Assembly (NCBI GenBank): GCA_030141605.1
Contig: JAQGDQ010000003.1
Span: 949,501 to 1,013,500 of the forward strand
DNA: 64,000 bases
Reading direction: 5' to 3'
Source of the DNA: Tubiluchus corallicola
Lineage: Eukaryota > Priapulida > Priapulimorpha > Priapulimorphida > Tubiluchidae
In this document: positions 28,180 through 41,734 of the stretch, in pieces
Layout: every line of letters starts with the position of its first letter
Position numbering within the stretch: position 1 is the stretch's first letter
Notes under the pieces: generated by a model
The model's input: the letters and a program-made list of their open reading frames with translations, nothing else
Database searches by the model: none
What the model was told of the DNA's origin: nothing
Position numbers and translations under genes: made by a program

Positions 28180-31100
28180 ATGAGATTAAGAGTGTTTTGT
28201 TTCTTTATCACGTTTATGGTAAGTATACTGCAAAGAAAAATATTTTTTGCTTCTTAACATTAATTTGTGCGCAGTGATAATCATGTTAGGAAGATTAAGA
28301 TCAGGTTGTGGAATAGCGAAAAGAAGGATTTTATTAAATTCTTCCTGTTTTGAGTTTGAGTAGAAGTGGAACAATTGAAATTGTGACTTTCACTGTCTGA
28401 CATAATTGCAGACGTTCTAGTCCTAACATAATTATAGCACAAACGTGTAATTTTAAGTATATCAATTGTGTCGATTACGAATTTCCACTTTTTTTAATTG
28501 CAAACAATGACCGTATATGTATAACAGTCTTATGTTTATTTAAGATTTCTAGTAAATTCTGTTCAAAGCTCTGTAGTACTGAAACTATGAAAATTTCAGG
28601 TAATTGACTGAAAATTTTATTTCTCACTCGCGGTTGCTACAAATGGTATACGTAACCTAACTTTTTATTTTCAACATACGTGACAACACATCATTGTAAA
28701 ACAGCAAAGTATTTCATTAAATTTTGTGTAAAATGCCGCACGCTGCAGACTGATGGTGTCGCTTTCGTTATCGGAGGACAAAACTTATCTAGCCGTAGAA
28801 TTGCAATTATGTCTGAGTCTGACATAATGAAAAGGAAGCTCTAAGTAGACTATATTACGGTCAATTCACACAATATTTAGATCAAGGAGAAGAAATAGCA
28901 TCAAAATGGGAAAGATTGTTTTTAAAGGAGGGCATGTGAGACTGTACAAAACTCAAAAACTGCAGGTAGGTGCAACAAGTAAACAACGTTATTTGCACCT
29001 GCATCAGAATTATGAGCAAACTCGGCATGTGTAAACTGTTGTATGAGCTTCTACTGACTTTTTTTCCAACAGGTTTCTAAAGCCATAAGCCAAAATGTTG
29101 TGACAACGGTTCTTATGGAGCGGGAAATACTACCTGACGATTTTATCGCGTCTGATCTGCCCCAACTTTTTCAAGGGGATACTGATACTGATCTCAACAG
29201 TGTGTGCACGAGCGTAGCTGTTGTAAGTATAGTTTATTCGTACAACGAGGACATCATCAATGAGGGCTAGGGGTAATTAACATGTGGCTAAAGTTTACGA
29301 TTCCCCATACACAACAAATTAGTTCGTGGAGCGGATTAGTATCGGGGTTAGAGTTGGGGTTAGGGTTAGCATATTTAATCTATGTAGGGAATTGTAAACT
29401 CCTTCCTTGAATATTACAAGCAGAGAAATGGAGAATAGGAAAAAGCATTTTTAAATCTAATATTATTGCCATAAACACACGTAGTTTATTACACTTGCAA
29501 AAGTTCTGCTCGAAATTTGCGGAATACAAATCTCGTAAATTCAAATAATGCAAATTATCAAATTTTGTAAATTCCAATAATTGATATATTTGATTATTCC
29601 GCGTTATAGAGACATTTGTGTCCGATGTGTTCAGTGCAGAATTTAGACGTAGTGAGGTTACAAGTTATAATAATAAAAGTTGGAAATCTTACGTAATAGA
29701 ACATTGGTTCGCCACAATTACAACAAAAATCTATGGATAAAATGGATGCTAAGCGCAGGTAGTTTCTTTTGAGACATGGTTCTCCTCAGAACATTTTTTA
29801 TTCTTGCTAACATATCGTTGCTGTCAGACATAAGAATAGTTATACGACGACGGAAGCTAAAACCGTTAGGCGGAATTTTTATTTCATAGCTCTTGGGATG
29901 TTGTAGGTGAGATAACGGGCAGTCAGAATCAGATGCATTCAGCAAAAAGTTCTTGTTTTCTTCGTGGTTCTAACTTTGCTAAGCAAAAGTATATATGACT
30001 AACAAAACTCTAACATATATGATAACATCACCAAACAAACACAAACAAACAAGAAAATGATGAGACGTTACAAGCATTAAGCCATTAGCAAAAACCGTAA
30101 TTTACACTCATAGCCAGAAATTTCATATAAAATAACCGATGTAACAAAACTAGTCGACTACTAAGATTTCTACGCAGAAACTACTAGCTAATAATTAATT
30201 ATCAAATGCGAAAAGCTACATCTGAGTCTTCTGACGTATGACACTCAGTTGACTAGTGTCAGTTAGCTGACAACTAATAACGAATCAAAACTTTCCAGAG
30301 CTTAAATACAAAATCAGCGACTTGAACAGGTTACAAAAGCGACAACAAACTATTAAACTACCGGATACCAAACTAAGCAAGCAGTTGGAGCCAGAAGTCA
30401 CTGTAAACAATAAGTAAAAACTACAAAAAAGCAGCCACTGCGCTACACCGCTCACTCAGCCACTAGCGTGGTAACGTAGATACGGGAAATCAAACGGAAG
30501 GGAAGTTTACAGACTCACCCGGGTGTAGTGTCCTCTAGCGGTAATCGCTCCAGAGTACGCTATCACACCGCGACAAGTTTGAATACAGTGTGTATATAAT
30601 ACAGCCTCCATACTAGGCAGCCTTATCTTCGAAGATATTTATTGCAGATCTGGGTGGCAAATTTAGTCTTTTTCTAGATAAGTCAGTTGACATTAGCAGT
30701 ACCTGTTTTTATTACTTGGACTCGGACTCGGACTCAGACTAAATCTCGAAAAGTGAGGACTTCAATAATAATAGCAAGTCATTTGTTCTCACAGTATCAA
30801 TAATTGTCGGCGGAGTTGATGATAATATTCGAAGTCTTGTAGTGTAGTTATTGTAGTCTTGTTGTGGACGAACATAAATGTTGAAGTTGTAGATAAAAGC
30901 GTGATTGTATAGTTTATTGAAGTATAAGAATCTTCATAATACAAACGAAAGAAAATGAACGCTTTACGCGAGAGCAAATAAACGTCATTAAATCACAAAT
31001 CATAATTCAATTCTTAACAGTAAGCAACAAGTCTACTGACTCGCAAATCGATAGTCAATAACTATTTTTAGAACATCTTACTTAACAACAATTAGCTTAA

Positions 31101-34100
31101 CACTGATTGGTTATTTGCATGACAGTGACTGTTAACTGTCAATCACCTGTGACGTCATCTAGCTCCGCCATTGGTCAGCAGCATTACAGGATATCACAGA
31201 GATGTAACTTGATCCAGAAGTTTGCCAGTGCTTAACATAGCGGCTAAATGTAACTAACATTGTATTGCATACGGACTGTGTTTTATGTTTCTAACTTGTA
31301 AGTAGTTGTTCTGTGATATTAATTTTATGAAAAATTAATAAATATAAATTATTTTAAGAAAGTATAAAATATTTAAAAACTTATAAAACATACAAAATAT
31401 TTGCGCTTCATCCTAGTACTCTCCTTTGCATAGTACACGTTGAGAATTAAACGACGAGGGCCTAAAATGAAGTTTTTATCTTTTCGTTTGTCCTTTTGCT
31501 CAAACATTTTTTGTTTACTTTAAAAGATACTAAATATAATTTTGGCTAAATAAAATTTGGCTGTTTGTAAGATTGTAAGTACTGCATGTAAAATAAATGC
31601 TTAAACTTATTAATCAATTCGGAACATTGTTTATGTTGCTTTTACTTTTCGCATAAAGACCTTAATAACAATATAATTACAAAAAAATGTTCACATCCTA
31701 CCTACATGTAAATTATGTGTAAGCCTAGCCTGGGTAATATACTGGCTGAGCAATGGAAAACGATGTGCAATGTAACGTAATGCTATGTAATGTGAATACC
31801 TATAGCGATTCTATGGCCTTTTTGTTTTTGTAGATTGAATTTCCATTTATTGGTGCAGTTGGTTCATTGGAATTCAATGAGCTAACACTGATTTCGACCC
31901 CAGAGGTAAGAAAACCATGTAACCCGTCTAAAATTAAAATTACCAATTAATCGCAGAAAATATCATAATTATTGTACATGTATGTTATTGATTGCAACTG
32001 TTGTAGTTGTAATTGAACAATTTACTTGTGCCTGTATTAAACTCATAGCTGGTTTCGAGTCCTGCTGTTACAGTTTTTTCTTTAGTGATAGATGTACTAT
32101 TTCTTTTCAGCCATTTCTGCATGCACCCAGGATTTCTTTCTCAGCTGACCCCCAGAAAAAATACACACTTGCAGTATTAGGTAATAACATCAGTGTTCTT
32201 GCTAAAATGATATCAGTGATATTGTGTGACTTTTGTGTTCTTTCTTTTGTGCATTTTCCTGTGCTGTGGTGTAATGCTTAATCTATATAAATACCATTCG
32301 TATTACCATTATAAAATCCAAAAGAATGAATTATTATTACTAATAAATGGTTTTTGTGCCGTTTTGTTCTTCTTTCACACCGATAAACGTCATCCTTTCA
32401 TTTTTTATTATAGTGAAATTTTAAATTAAATTAACTTGGTGGATTCTTAAGTGCTCCAAAAACTTAATTTTTTTAAATCACGTGAATTTTGTTATTCGGT
32501 GAGGGACGTCAGGTAGGTGTAGGACTTTGACGTTGCTACAGGTAATATCTAGTGTTTTTTTTTTACAATAATCACCAGAAAGCAAGATAGTGGCCTAGTG
32601 GGTTATTCTTCAAGTGAGTGAAAAAGGTACAGCAGGATGGTACAAAAGGATGAAGAAGTTCAACACATTAAATAATGTGGATATTAGTTTATTTAGGTAA
32701 CGGAATAGTTAAAAAACATGGGTGCAAATGACGTGACCCAGACTCTTTACACTGCGTAGATAAGAAGGTCAACTCTCTCTAGCTGACGCATGGGCAATAC
32801 AATTATAAGATACTACAGGCGATTTGTTACAGTAACAGTACAGACAACGATATGTATATAATTTTGTAGAAAGGCGAAGAGAGAGGAGTAAAACGAATAG
32901 CCAGAGCCGAGGTATATATATATTATTACTATATATATATATATATATATATAGATAGATACTTAGAATACGTAATGTAAGCGCTTTATACGCGAACAGA
33001 CTAGGCTTCTCTGTGATTACTTGGTGGATGTGATATCCACATATCCTCTGATGGTCTTACATCTGTACTTATTTTCATAATGAAGCCACGTAGTCACACA
33101 TAAGTGGTCAGTTAAAAATTTGAGAGCTACACTAAGAAGACCCAGTCTTTCTTTGAAGTTCAAAAGGTCTTATTGAGGATCCAACTTAGCTCATGACAAC
33201 AGTAATACTACTCAGGGCCGGATTTACCTACTTATGGCTCTTAGGCCAAACTCACAGCGGGCCATTTTATGTGGGCTTTATACAGAGGCCCCATACTCCG
33301 AGCTCTAAACGAGGTTATACGCTGGCATGCTGCGGGACAAATTAGTTTCAGTGGAACCCCAGATACCCGTGGGCCAATGGTCTACTATGCCTATGGGTAA
33401 ATCCGGCCCTGTCCAAACTCAGTGCAGGAAATGCATGATATAATGGCTAATTTGGAAGGGGCATTAACAGTTAACTAAATCCATCTAATGGGTAAAACCC
33501 TTGCTTACGAAAGCAGTGAGTTTAATGTCATACTATGGGACGCATACATCAATATACTATATGGTATGGGGAATGCATAAACATGCTCTCTAAGGCTGAC
33601 AAGGTAGGCCATCAAGATAATTCCGTGGTATGTGAATATTTATTTATTTTACTAGCCTAAAGTGGTGTTTTTTATTACTTATCAACTGGTCTGATTTTTA
33701 GATGTTGATCCAGTTGGAACAGAGACGACGAATACTGATAAATCGTACCTACTTCAATTGACGGTCAATATACCGGGCAGTAATGTTGAACAAGGATTGA
33801 CTTTGATGGAATATGAGAAAGTAGACGAACCCGAAGATGTGTCATTTTTTGGAAATGGTACTAAGTTTCATTTTCTATTAAACAGGAATGTTATTAATGT
33901 AATTAATTGTAAAACTTTTTGTTTTTAACGCTTGTAGCCCAGAGGCGCAGTGACAATGATTACCGAAATTTATGTTTAGGTCTGGCCGCATAAAAATTAT
34001 TTGGTGTCGTATGTTGTCTGTAGATGGCACTGGAACCGTATCGAATCTCTAAACGAGTGTAGAGTACCCATATAGTTACTGCGTAATATAAGGACTGTAA

Positions 34101-35324
34101 ATGAGTGTAGTTATACATGTGCTACAATATTGCGCTCTGTGTTGAGGAACAATAGCGTAACAATTTTGGAATCACTGAAAAGACTCTTTTTCAATAAAAC
34201 GAAACCAAATCTTGTAAATCATTTCGCATATCTCGTTTACACTATCTTCCGTTTTTCCTGTTTTGTTTGTTCCAGAATCCAGACGACTGCTTATGTTTTT
34301 ATGAAAACAAAATAGTCTCGCAAATTTACATTTTTGATAAAGAATATTTCTCATAATTACCCGTTTCATGATAGACAGAATTTTTGCTAAAATTCAAAAC
34401 ATTTTTATGAAAAACCAACCTTATAAAAATCGCTAAGAGTCCATTTGAGGTACTCTTAAAACATTAGAAGATACTGTAATGCTTTCAAAGACTAACAACA
34501 TTTTGATGATCCAAGCTACCTAATGTGTTTCTGAATCAGTGTCACTGAATGTTTTTATGGTAAGTGACTGGGATTTCTAATCACGGCAGACATCAGACAA
34601 GACTGCACCAGACAAATGGTGTTCTGCAACAATGGTCTTTCGTCAACAATGTCAGCCTCGTTGATATAATTAACTCTACGACCTTCTCCGGTGTTCTAGT
34701 TCTGTTGTGGAAATTAGTGACTAATCATTAATAGAAACCCTCAGACGGTGACAGTAGCGTCTTTCTTCACCCCGTCTCTCTCCTTAACTACTACTTTGTC
34801 ACTAACACTTTGCTGTACGTTGTTTTTGTATGAGACAAATAAATTCAAATTCAGTTCAATTCAATTCCTTAGGCATTGTGTTTTTGAACACCGGATAATG
34901 CCGTGCATGACTGTAAACTGCTTCGCTGTGTATACTATCTAAATATAGTAATTATTTGTCGTAATAACATTTTTCATACTTATTCGTAGTGAAATTACTG
35001 TTACGCAGATATCGTATGTGTACAGAATATAATAATGACAACGCTATAAAGCGACATCCTGTGTATTTTGAATATTCGTCACCCTGAACTCTAAATAGAA
35101 TAATTACAGCGTATATAAAGCACTCTTATTATTTCATCACATTTTGTCTAATTACAGGTGTTCATCGCATTGTTACCTTAGTATATGAGCAACCAGAAGG
35201 CAGGATCGTGTCGACAAAGACCATTTCAAATCGAAAAGATTTTGATATAAAAGCGTTTATTACTGACAGCACTAATGCTACTGATTTACTGCCACATGCA
35301 TGTAATGTGTTTGGCTTGCCGTAA
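28180..35324 (+). CDS. secreted PEBP-family protein, tandem copy 2, degenerate pocket (217 aa)
   Basis: Six exons: 28180-28218, 29073-29222, 31834-31905, 32111-32180, 33702-33857 and 35158-35324, 654 nt. Intron positions and phases match copies 1 and 3. Exon 1 encodes a signal peptide (MRLRVFCFFITFM). EREILPDDF (about 28-36) and GVHRIVTLVYEQP (163-175) place it in the PEBP family. However, the pocket motif DPDAPSR is replaced by DVDPVGT (111-117) and the following His-Trp by QLTVN. The gene is open throughout with clean splice sites, so it is not an obvious pseudogene. It may have lost phospholipid or anion binding. Exon 2 is longer than in its neighbours (150 nt against 93 and 96), adding an acidic Asp/Thr stretch. 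Secretion is inferred. Confidence 0.88.
29223..31833 (+). other. large intron 2 of PEBP copy 2
   Basis: Contains no exon I can support. It carries a telomere-like run of GGGGTTAG units near 29345, the SINE head near 30530, a GGACTCGGACTCGGACT run near 30718, and a block at 31100-31180 with TGACGTCA and two CCAAT-type motifs. Confidence 0.5.
30530..30592 (+). repeat. tRNA-derived SINE head (degenerate)
   Basis: CTCTAGCGGTAATCGCTC (A-box region from about 30533) and AAGTTTGAATAC (B-box region, 30575-30586) align by eye with the SINE head at 1324-1385. It lies in an intron of PEBP copy 2. Confidence 0.45.
32912..32955. repeat. (TA)n tract
   Basis: Alternating TA units interrupted by TTATTAC, in the fourth intron of PEBP copy 2. 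Confidence 0.9.
33213..33411. mobile_element. hAT-like MITE with 16-bp inverted repeats
   Basis: CAGGGCCGGATTTACC (33213-33228) and GGTAAATCCGGCCCTG (33396-33411) are perfect inverted repeats enclosing 167 bp without coding capacity. The flanking 8-mers do not match, so the target duplication has decayed or the ends are misplaced. It lies in intron 4 of PEBP copy 2. Confidence 0.85.
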
Positions 35325-36745
35325 ATTTCTTGTTGCAAGCAACAGTCTACAGTTTGCAGCATTTTGGCCCATAGAGCAATAATTTTGATTAATAATGAAA
35401 ACTGATAAATTTTATGCAGCTAAGTAGCGCAATCAAATGTAAACGAGGGCTGTAATAATGTTAAGTTAACATATAAATGATATAGGTTTGCTACAGTGTT
35501 TAGTTACTACATTTTTTCAAAATCATCTAACAATTACATTATATGTACAATTATATGTACTGTATTTTGTTTATAACTGTATTTTTAGGATTTAATGATT
35601 AAAAATTTAGCGCTATTATAATTTCTTATTATACGATTTGCAGTATAAGACCACGCCTCTCAGCTTTGCATTCAAAACTATTTTTAAAAAAATAGTGATT
35701 TTATTGAAATCTTATCAGGGTGATGTTGATTTAAATAAATTATGTATATTATATACAATATCACACTGTTTTACTGTCAGGTGAAAAAACAGTAACCAGC
35801 ACTAAACACAATTTAGTTAATTATAATTTATAAATACGCAAAGAATGTACAGTACAGAAAAAAACAAAAGAAAAAACAAGATATCGTCAATTTTAAGTTC
35901 TGACTTGTTTTTCCAAAATAGAAATTATCATAGAACGAATTAGCTTTGTAACGTATTTTATAAAATCTTTGCACTCCGAATTTTACTGTTTCGCTTCGTT
36001 AGCATTTAAATTAATACATTTAAGGATTTTTTTAAGGAAAACAGGTGATTTTTCATATATTTTAGCGCCTATACTAATGCTATAAGTGTTTCTGATGATT
36101 AAACAATGGGTTAGCAACTTAATGAAAGGACGGCGAGCCCAACTAGTGGTGAGGCTCTAAATGAATATAATTTTCAATAGCATAAACATTCCTCGAGCAT
36201 TTTGTAAGTATTTGCGAAAGTGAAAATTGAAGTACAGTGCTACTGTACAACATTCAGTGTGATTTAAAATATAAGATTTAATGGCATACAAAAACAAAAC
36301 ATAACAATACAGAATAAAACAACATGTGGGGTGGTACACAAAAAAAAACTCGGCAATTTTCAAGTTTAAAAGTTTAATTTCAACGACTATGCTTACGCAT
36401 AAGCTTTCAAACGTGTGCGCTGCACCACAAGATGAGCATATCTAAAGTGAGAGGTACAGAGCTTGTTTTGTTTTGGGATTCCATAATTACAGCTTTTATT
36501 TATAGAAAAATTTAAGCAATTTAACGTTTTTATGTCTTTATGTCAGAATGACATGACATGAGGAACTCAATCAACAAAAAAAAATGCACAAGGAAAAAGA
36601 ATGACGTTGCCATTGACAAGATTGTCTAGCTGCTTCTCTTCAATAAATTTGTTATGATTTTCTAACAGTATTTTCTCATGTGTGCGTTGCTGTCTTGACT
36701 ATTATTTTAAACAGGTTGCGGAAAGAAAGTTTTGTGGAGAGATGG

Positions 36746-36824
36746 TAACAATTTTTAGGTCTAACTTTAGAGCTCAAATGAATGCTAACAATTTCTAGGT
36801 CTAACTTTAAAGCTCAAATGAATT
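36746..36824. repeat. tandem duplication of a 40-bp unit
   Basis: 36746-36785 and 36786-36824 share TAACAATTT, TAGGTCTAACTTTA and AGCTCAAATGAAT with two mismatches. Confidence 0.85.
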
Positions 36825-37200
36825 GATTTGAACTACAAATTAAGGCCAGCAAAGGAATTAAAGTCATAGATACCGGCGTGGGTGCCTAAGTGTGACTGAT
36901 TATTGTGCAGGTTTGAATGTACGGGATGTTCCAGAAAAAAGCAGTAGATATGCTGATATTGGAATGTTGTATAAGAACCATGTAATATTTTCGCAGCCTA
37001 CGGTGCGAAAATTTGAATCGTGCAAATGAATTCTTTTATATCATAAGATTGCCCGTGATGCAGAACTGCTGGTTCATTTTGGGCAAAGTAACAAATGTCA
37101 TTAAAACAACCTGACAGGCTTCCGTAACAATTAGTTTTTCATAGACGTTTATGTCTGTAAATTGACGGTATAAATTTCAAGCAGTTAAGAGGTGTTCACC

Positions 37201-37361
37201 AGACATCCGGAATGTGTTATGCGTTATTGCGTAAAAATCACTTTATATTGTTTTCACTGGACCGGTTTATCACACATGCGCTCTTTTTCTACATCTATTT
37301 CCCACTGATTTTTTTATACGCAGCTGGATACCCATAACGCATAACGCCTTCCCGGATGTCT
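37201..37361. mobile_element. short MITE-like element with ~28-bp imperfect inverted repeats
   Basis: The left arm begins AGACATCCGGAATG and continues GTTATGCGTTAT. The right arm reads ATAACGCATAACGCC then CCGGATGTCT. The two are inverted copies with a few mismatches, around ~100 bp. No target duplication was resolved. Confidence 0.6.
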
Positions 37362-38229
37362 TGTAAATGCCGCTTATCTGTAGTAAAATCTCTCGACGGC
37401 TTATTTCTACTGCATTTTAGGAACATCCTGTAGATAAAAGCATCTAAAAGAGAAATACATCATTCAGTCATCGACTGTTCTTTGAAATTAAAATCTGACG
37501 TGGGATACAGAGAATTAAAGTAACAATAAAAACTTTTCAATAAAAATTTGGAAAGTTTATAAGCACAAGACATCATCCGCGTGTTGAAGTCAAAGTTCAA
37601 GATCGAGCGGTAAGATTTCAGATTCAATGTTTTAGGCCAAAAAGATGCTATTAACTTGGAAGCAAAATTTTTTAGTGCAGAATTCAAAAAGACAAATTAA
37701 GCAATTAAGGGAGATAAGAAAATCTTTGTCACACAAAGCTAATTTTATGGGGAAGGAATTTTAAGTGGGCTACATTAGTGAGAAGTGACTGATCATTAAA
37801 GGAGGCAAGTTTGTCATTGTGATAGAATATTGAGCAGTTTGTTAAGAAACTTAAGAATACGATGCCGATGCGCACTCTGCTGAAAATGATTATTTCAAGT
37901 TTTTGTATACCTGGTTGTATCATTAGATTATTTTTTTTATAAAGTTAAAACATTTTATGAAGGAAAGCAGGTTTGTCCATCGACAATCGACAAATTCACC
38001 ACCTCTGTATTATACATGTATTAGCATGAAGTTAACAAAAGAATTATAAGGCAAACAAATTTGACAGCACCTCCTAATAACAGAATTTGATAATCGGTTA
38101 AAGGTCAACGTCACCAAACATTTATAACTTTAGTTTCATGATTCAAAACTGATGCAGTTTTTCAATAATTCATTGTACCCAAGACTTTTTGCACATAACT
38201 TAGTGGAATTCACGTGTAATTTAATTCAC

Positions 38230-39742
38230 ATTTAGTAACAACTGAAACAGTTATATTATCGGGTAGCTTAAAAAATTCGAGAGGCATTAGCAACCACAAA
38301 CAGAACTATGGGGATTTTCATGAAGTTTCTTAACGAGGTGGCAGAATATTTATTTGTTTTGTGAGATGATTCCAAAGAATGACCATTAACTAATCGTAAA
38401 GCATAGTTTTGAAGTACATTTAATTTGATGTATGACTCTGTTTTCACTTTTTGGAACAGTATGCAGGCATATAAATAATGAGGCAAAATTAAAGTTTTGT
38501 AAAAATTTGAATGTTTGTTTGTTTTGATAGCTGTCCTCTGGTTTGTCGAAGGCACGAAGTACTTAATGCCATTTTTATATATGTTGATGAACTGCTCTTC
38601 CCATGTAAGCATATTGTCCAACTTAGCGCCTAAAAAATTAACAACTTTTTACTGCACAAAAACAGCATTTTCTATTTGCAAAGATATAGCAGCTAAATTT
38701 TCAGTATTGTTAATTGTTGGGGATAATACCATAAATTCTGTTTTATCACTATTCAGTTCTAGCTTGTAATAATTAAATGCAATGTTGATATTCTTTATGA
38801 CTTTTTCTAAGGACTGTTTTGCAATGCTGATATTCTCGTCAGCCAGATAAATAGTCGTGTCGTCTGCATATTGCGTAATACTTGAATGTTAGAACGTTAG
38901 AAATATTGTTGATATAAAGGTTAAACAGTAGAGGTCCCAACAGTGCGCCCTGCGGGATACCTCGTTGAAAGTCAGCCCAATCTGAGAATGTTGTAGAGTT
39001 TATTTTAACCCGCGGCTTTCCATTTTGTAGGTAATCATTAATTAATTTTAATGCTGATTGTTCAAATCCAAGTTCTTTTAAATTATCTAATAGTAGGGTG
39101 TGATTTAAACTGTCGAAAGCTTTACTTAAATCTAAAAAAGCTGCTGCCACATATTTGTTTTTATCAAGATTATCTCGCCAATTTTCAGTTACGTTTATTA
39201 CAGCATCGACAGTTGAATGTATTTTTCTAAATCCGAATTGATGTTTCGATAAGAGTTCATTTTGATTGACATACGTAATAATTTGATCATAAATTACTCT
39301 TTCCCAAATTTTACTCAGACAATGAACTATTGATATTGGTCTGTAATTTATTGGTTCATCTTTAGCATTCTTTTTGTGGATTGGTGTAATATTAGCTGTT
39401 TTGCATTGATGAGGAAATTTGCCACGCATTATTATTTGGTTAGTGATATAGGTTATATGTGGAGCAATTAAATGCATAGTGTTCTTTAGAATTTTTATTG
39501 GTATGTCAGATGTGCCACTACCTTTGTTGGCATCTAAATTATTTATTATTTTTAAAATATCAGCAAAAGTAACACTGGAAAATGAAAATTGGTTATTTGC
39601 AGGTCCTACAGTTTTTAGTTTGTGTTTTATGGTATCAGTATAATCATTCCGCAAATTAACGTTTTCGAGGTTAACAAACGTCTCATTTAACAAATTTGCA
39701 ATATCTTTGGGTTTCGTTATTGTAGTATTGTTGATTTTAAGT
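38230..39742 (-). mobile_element. 5'-truncated non-LTR retrotransposon (LINE) with RT domain
   Basis: Minus-strand reverse transcriptase. An open stretch at 39735-38886 carries the palm and finger motifs: NYRPISIVHCLSKIWERV, FGFRKIHSTVDAV, FLDLSKAFDSLNH and RGIPQGALLGPLLFNLYINN. The catalytic YADD follows at about 38868-38857, but in another frame, so there is one frameshift near 38885. One in-frame stop follows near 38650. The thumb and C-terminal region are open from 38621 to 38268. The upstream endonuclease is missing, so the copy is 5' truncated. Only two disabling lesions suggest a fairly recent insertion. The family is CR1/Jockey-like by motif style; the exact clade is uncertain. Confidence 0.9.
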
Positions 39743-41734
39743 TGATTTCATTTTTCAATTCACCCCACAAATCTGATTATGTTGTATGTGTGTTTGCATT
39801 TCTCGTGTATGCGTATTTCTTGGGTATGCGTTTCTCGTGTATCCCGTGTTTTCATTATCTGTATGTGAAGACCTAGCATCTTTCATTATTCGACCGGCGT
39901 TAGAATGGTCCTTGTTATTGCCTGCACAATACGAGGTGGTCAATATAAACGAGCTAGGCCTATTCACAAGTTTAAATAACGTTGCGTAAAATTTGAAATA
40001 ATAATCACATCATTCTGGCGCATTCTTTGCTAACTAATCAAACGTTTAAATTACTTTGTATTGTCAATAAGATCAATAATGTATTTTTTGGTGAATCAGC
40101 AATGCATACTGGGGACAGTGCCGCTTTACCAAGTAAGAATTTTCTTTTCCAATTACATAAGTGTTTCAAACAGGTAATGGCAATGTTTAGTAATATAACT
40201 TTGCATGGAAAGTTTTTTCGAATATATTTTAGAATTCTCTTCTTTTTTCCTTTAAATCCTTAACTGTCCATTTAAACGATGACTTTTTTGTTTCTTATCA
40301 CATTACCTTCTTATAAGCGCTCCAACTTAATAGTCCATACAGTTTACCAGTTATCACGACTCTCTACATCTATATCGTTACAATCTTTAGCTTTGTGTGG
40401 ACCTCTCTTGTAACATAGTACAACCACTTTCGTTTATTTGTACACCACAAACAGCTTACCCCCTTTTTTATATACCAACAGCTCATTTGCTAGAAAGTGC
40501 ACTTTCGAGTTATATGTAGATAACTGTTGTTTTTATTTCCACATTCCAGTGACTTTTTGTATTTCTTGTTCTTTTCTCAGTATTTCGTTTACAGTTCAAA
40601 ATCTAGAAAATGGAACTGATTAATTTTTAGGGGTTTTTGTACGCGTTCTTATACGAATTTGTCTTTTCATGAAGAGAGTAGGCCTGCCACAAGGTGCATA
40701 GAAACGTCTTACTCGTCCTAGAAAGAAAAACTTAATTTGCTACGTTCAAGTCAACTGGCACTCTTAGAAAAGAAGTGGCTACTTTCATGTTCAATAAGCT
40801 GATTTATTCCAAGATCAATAGAACATAGAACATCATACACATATCCACACAGGAGTGGTATTATTTTGTTGGTAAGTCTATTCTACTGCATGTTACGTTA
40901 CAGAGCAGTCGACTCAAGCGTTTAAAGACTAGGTTTTATGTGATTTTCAGTACATCGCCTGTATTTACATACAGGGTTGATTAACTGCAGTTCAGCAGCA
41001 TTAACTGCTTGCTCCTATATACGTGCGTGAAAGTTCTGTCGGAACCGGTTGCATTGAAAATTTACACCTGAATAGGCTCAGGCTTGGATAATTACTCCAT
41101 TATGAGCTCATGACACCGGCTGTAAGCTAGTACTACACGGTCACTACGCGTTTCAGCGTCACCATCGCGTCTACAAAACATTAATAAAATTATAACTGTG
41201 CTTGTCCAGGTAGAGTGTTTCGAAACGTCAGACGCGAGACAGGTAACTATGTATTTTCTATAATAACATTGATAACAATGAAGATAATAATAACAATGTA
41301 AAAACAAATTGCAGATTTGCATTGTAATGCTAAATTAAATCAACTATTTTGCCTTATTGAAAATAAAATGCCAAAGCGCAAGAACACGTAATTTAATAGT
41401 GAATTTAAGAGAAGTGATACAATTGATTGTAAATGTATTTAAACTTTTAATTCAGGGTTTGCAGAAATAGTATAATTGTCTTTAAGTTTTGGATGTGCAA
41501 CGAAATTCGGTCACACTTTACCAACTCAAAGTTCAAAGTTTATCTTCTCATCACTATCTAACTAATCACATATAGGTGAACGGACTAAGAAAGCAGCACA
41601 CAAATTGTTAGTGAAAGATTGTCTTGTAGGGCGGATAACTGATAATTTGAAATGACACGTATATAGGGTTATAGAGAGAGTTAAGAATACAAGGGTGAAT
41701 ACAAGGATACTAGGAATGAGTGGTCAACAAGTGT

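Larger units (their letters stand above)
35325..38229. other. spacer after PEBP copy 2; no gene recognised
   Basis: AT-rich. It holds an AATAAA at 35734-35739 (likely 3' end of copy 2), a 40-bp tandem duplication at 36746-36824, and a small inverted-repeat element at 37201-37361. Open frames here are short and unsupported. Confidence 0.55.

Noticed and set aside
38515-38769. 84-residue plus-strand frame
   Set aside because: Antisense shadow of the LINE RT.
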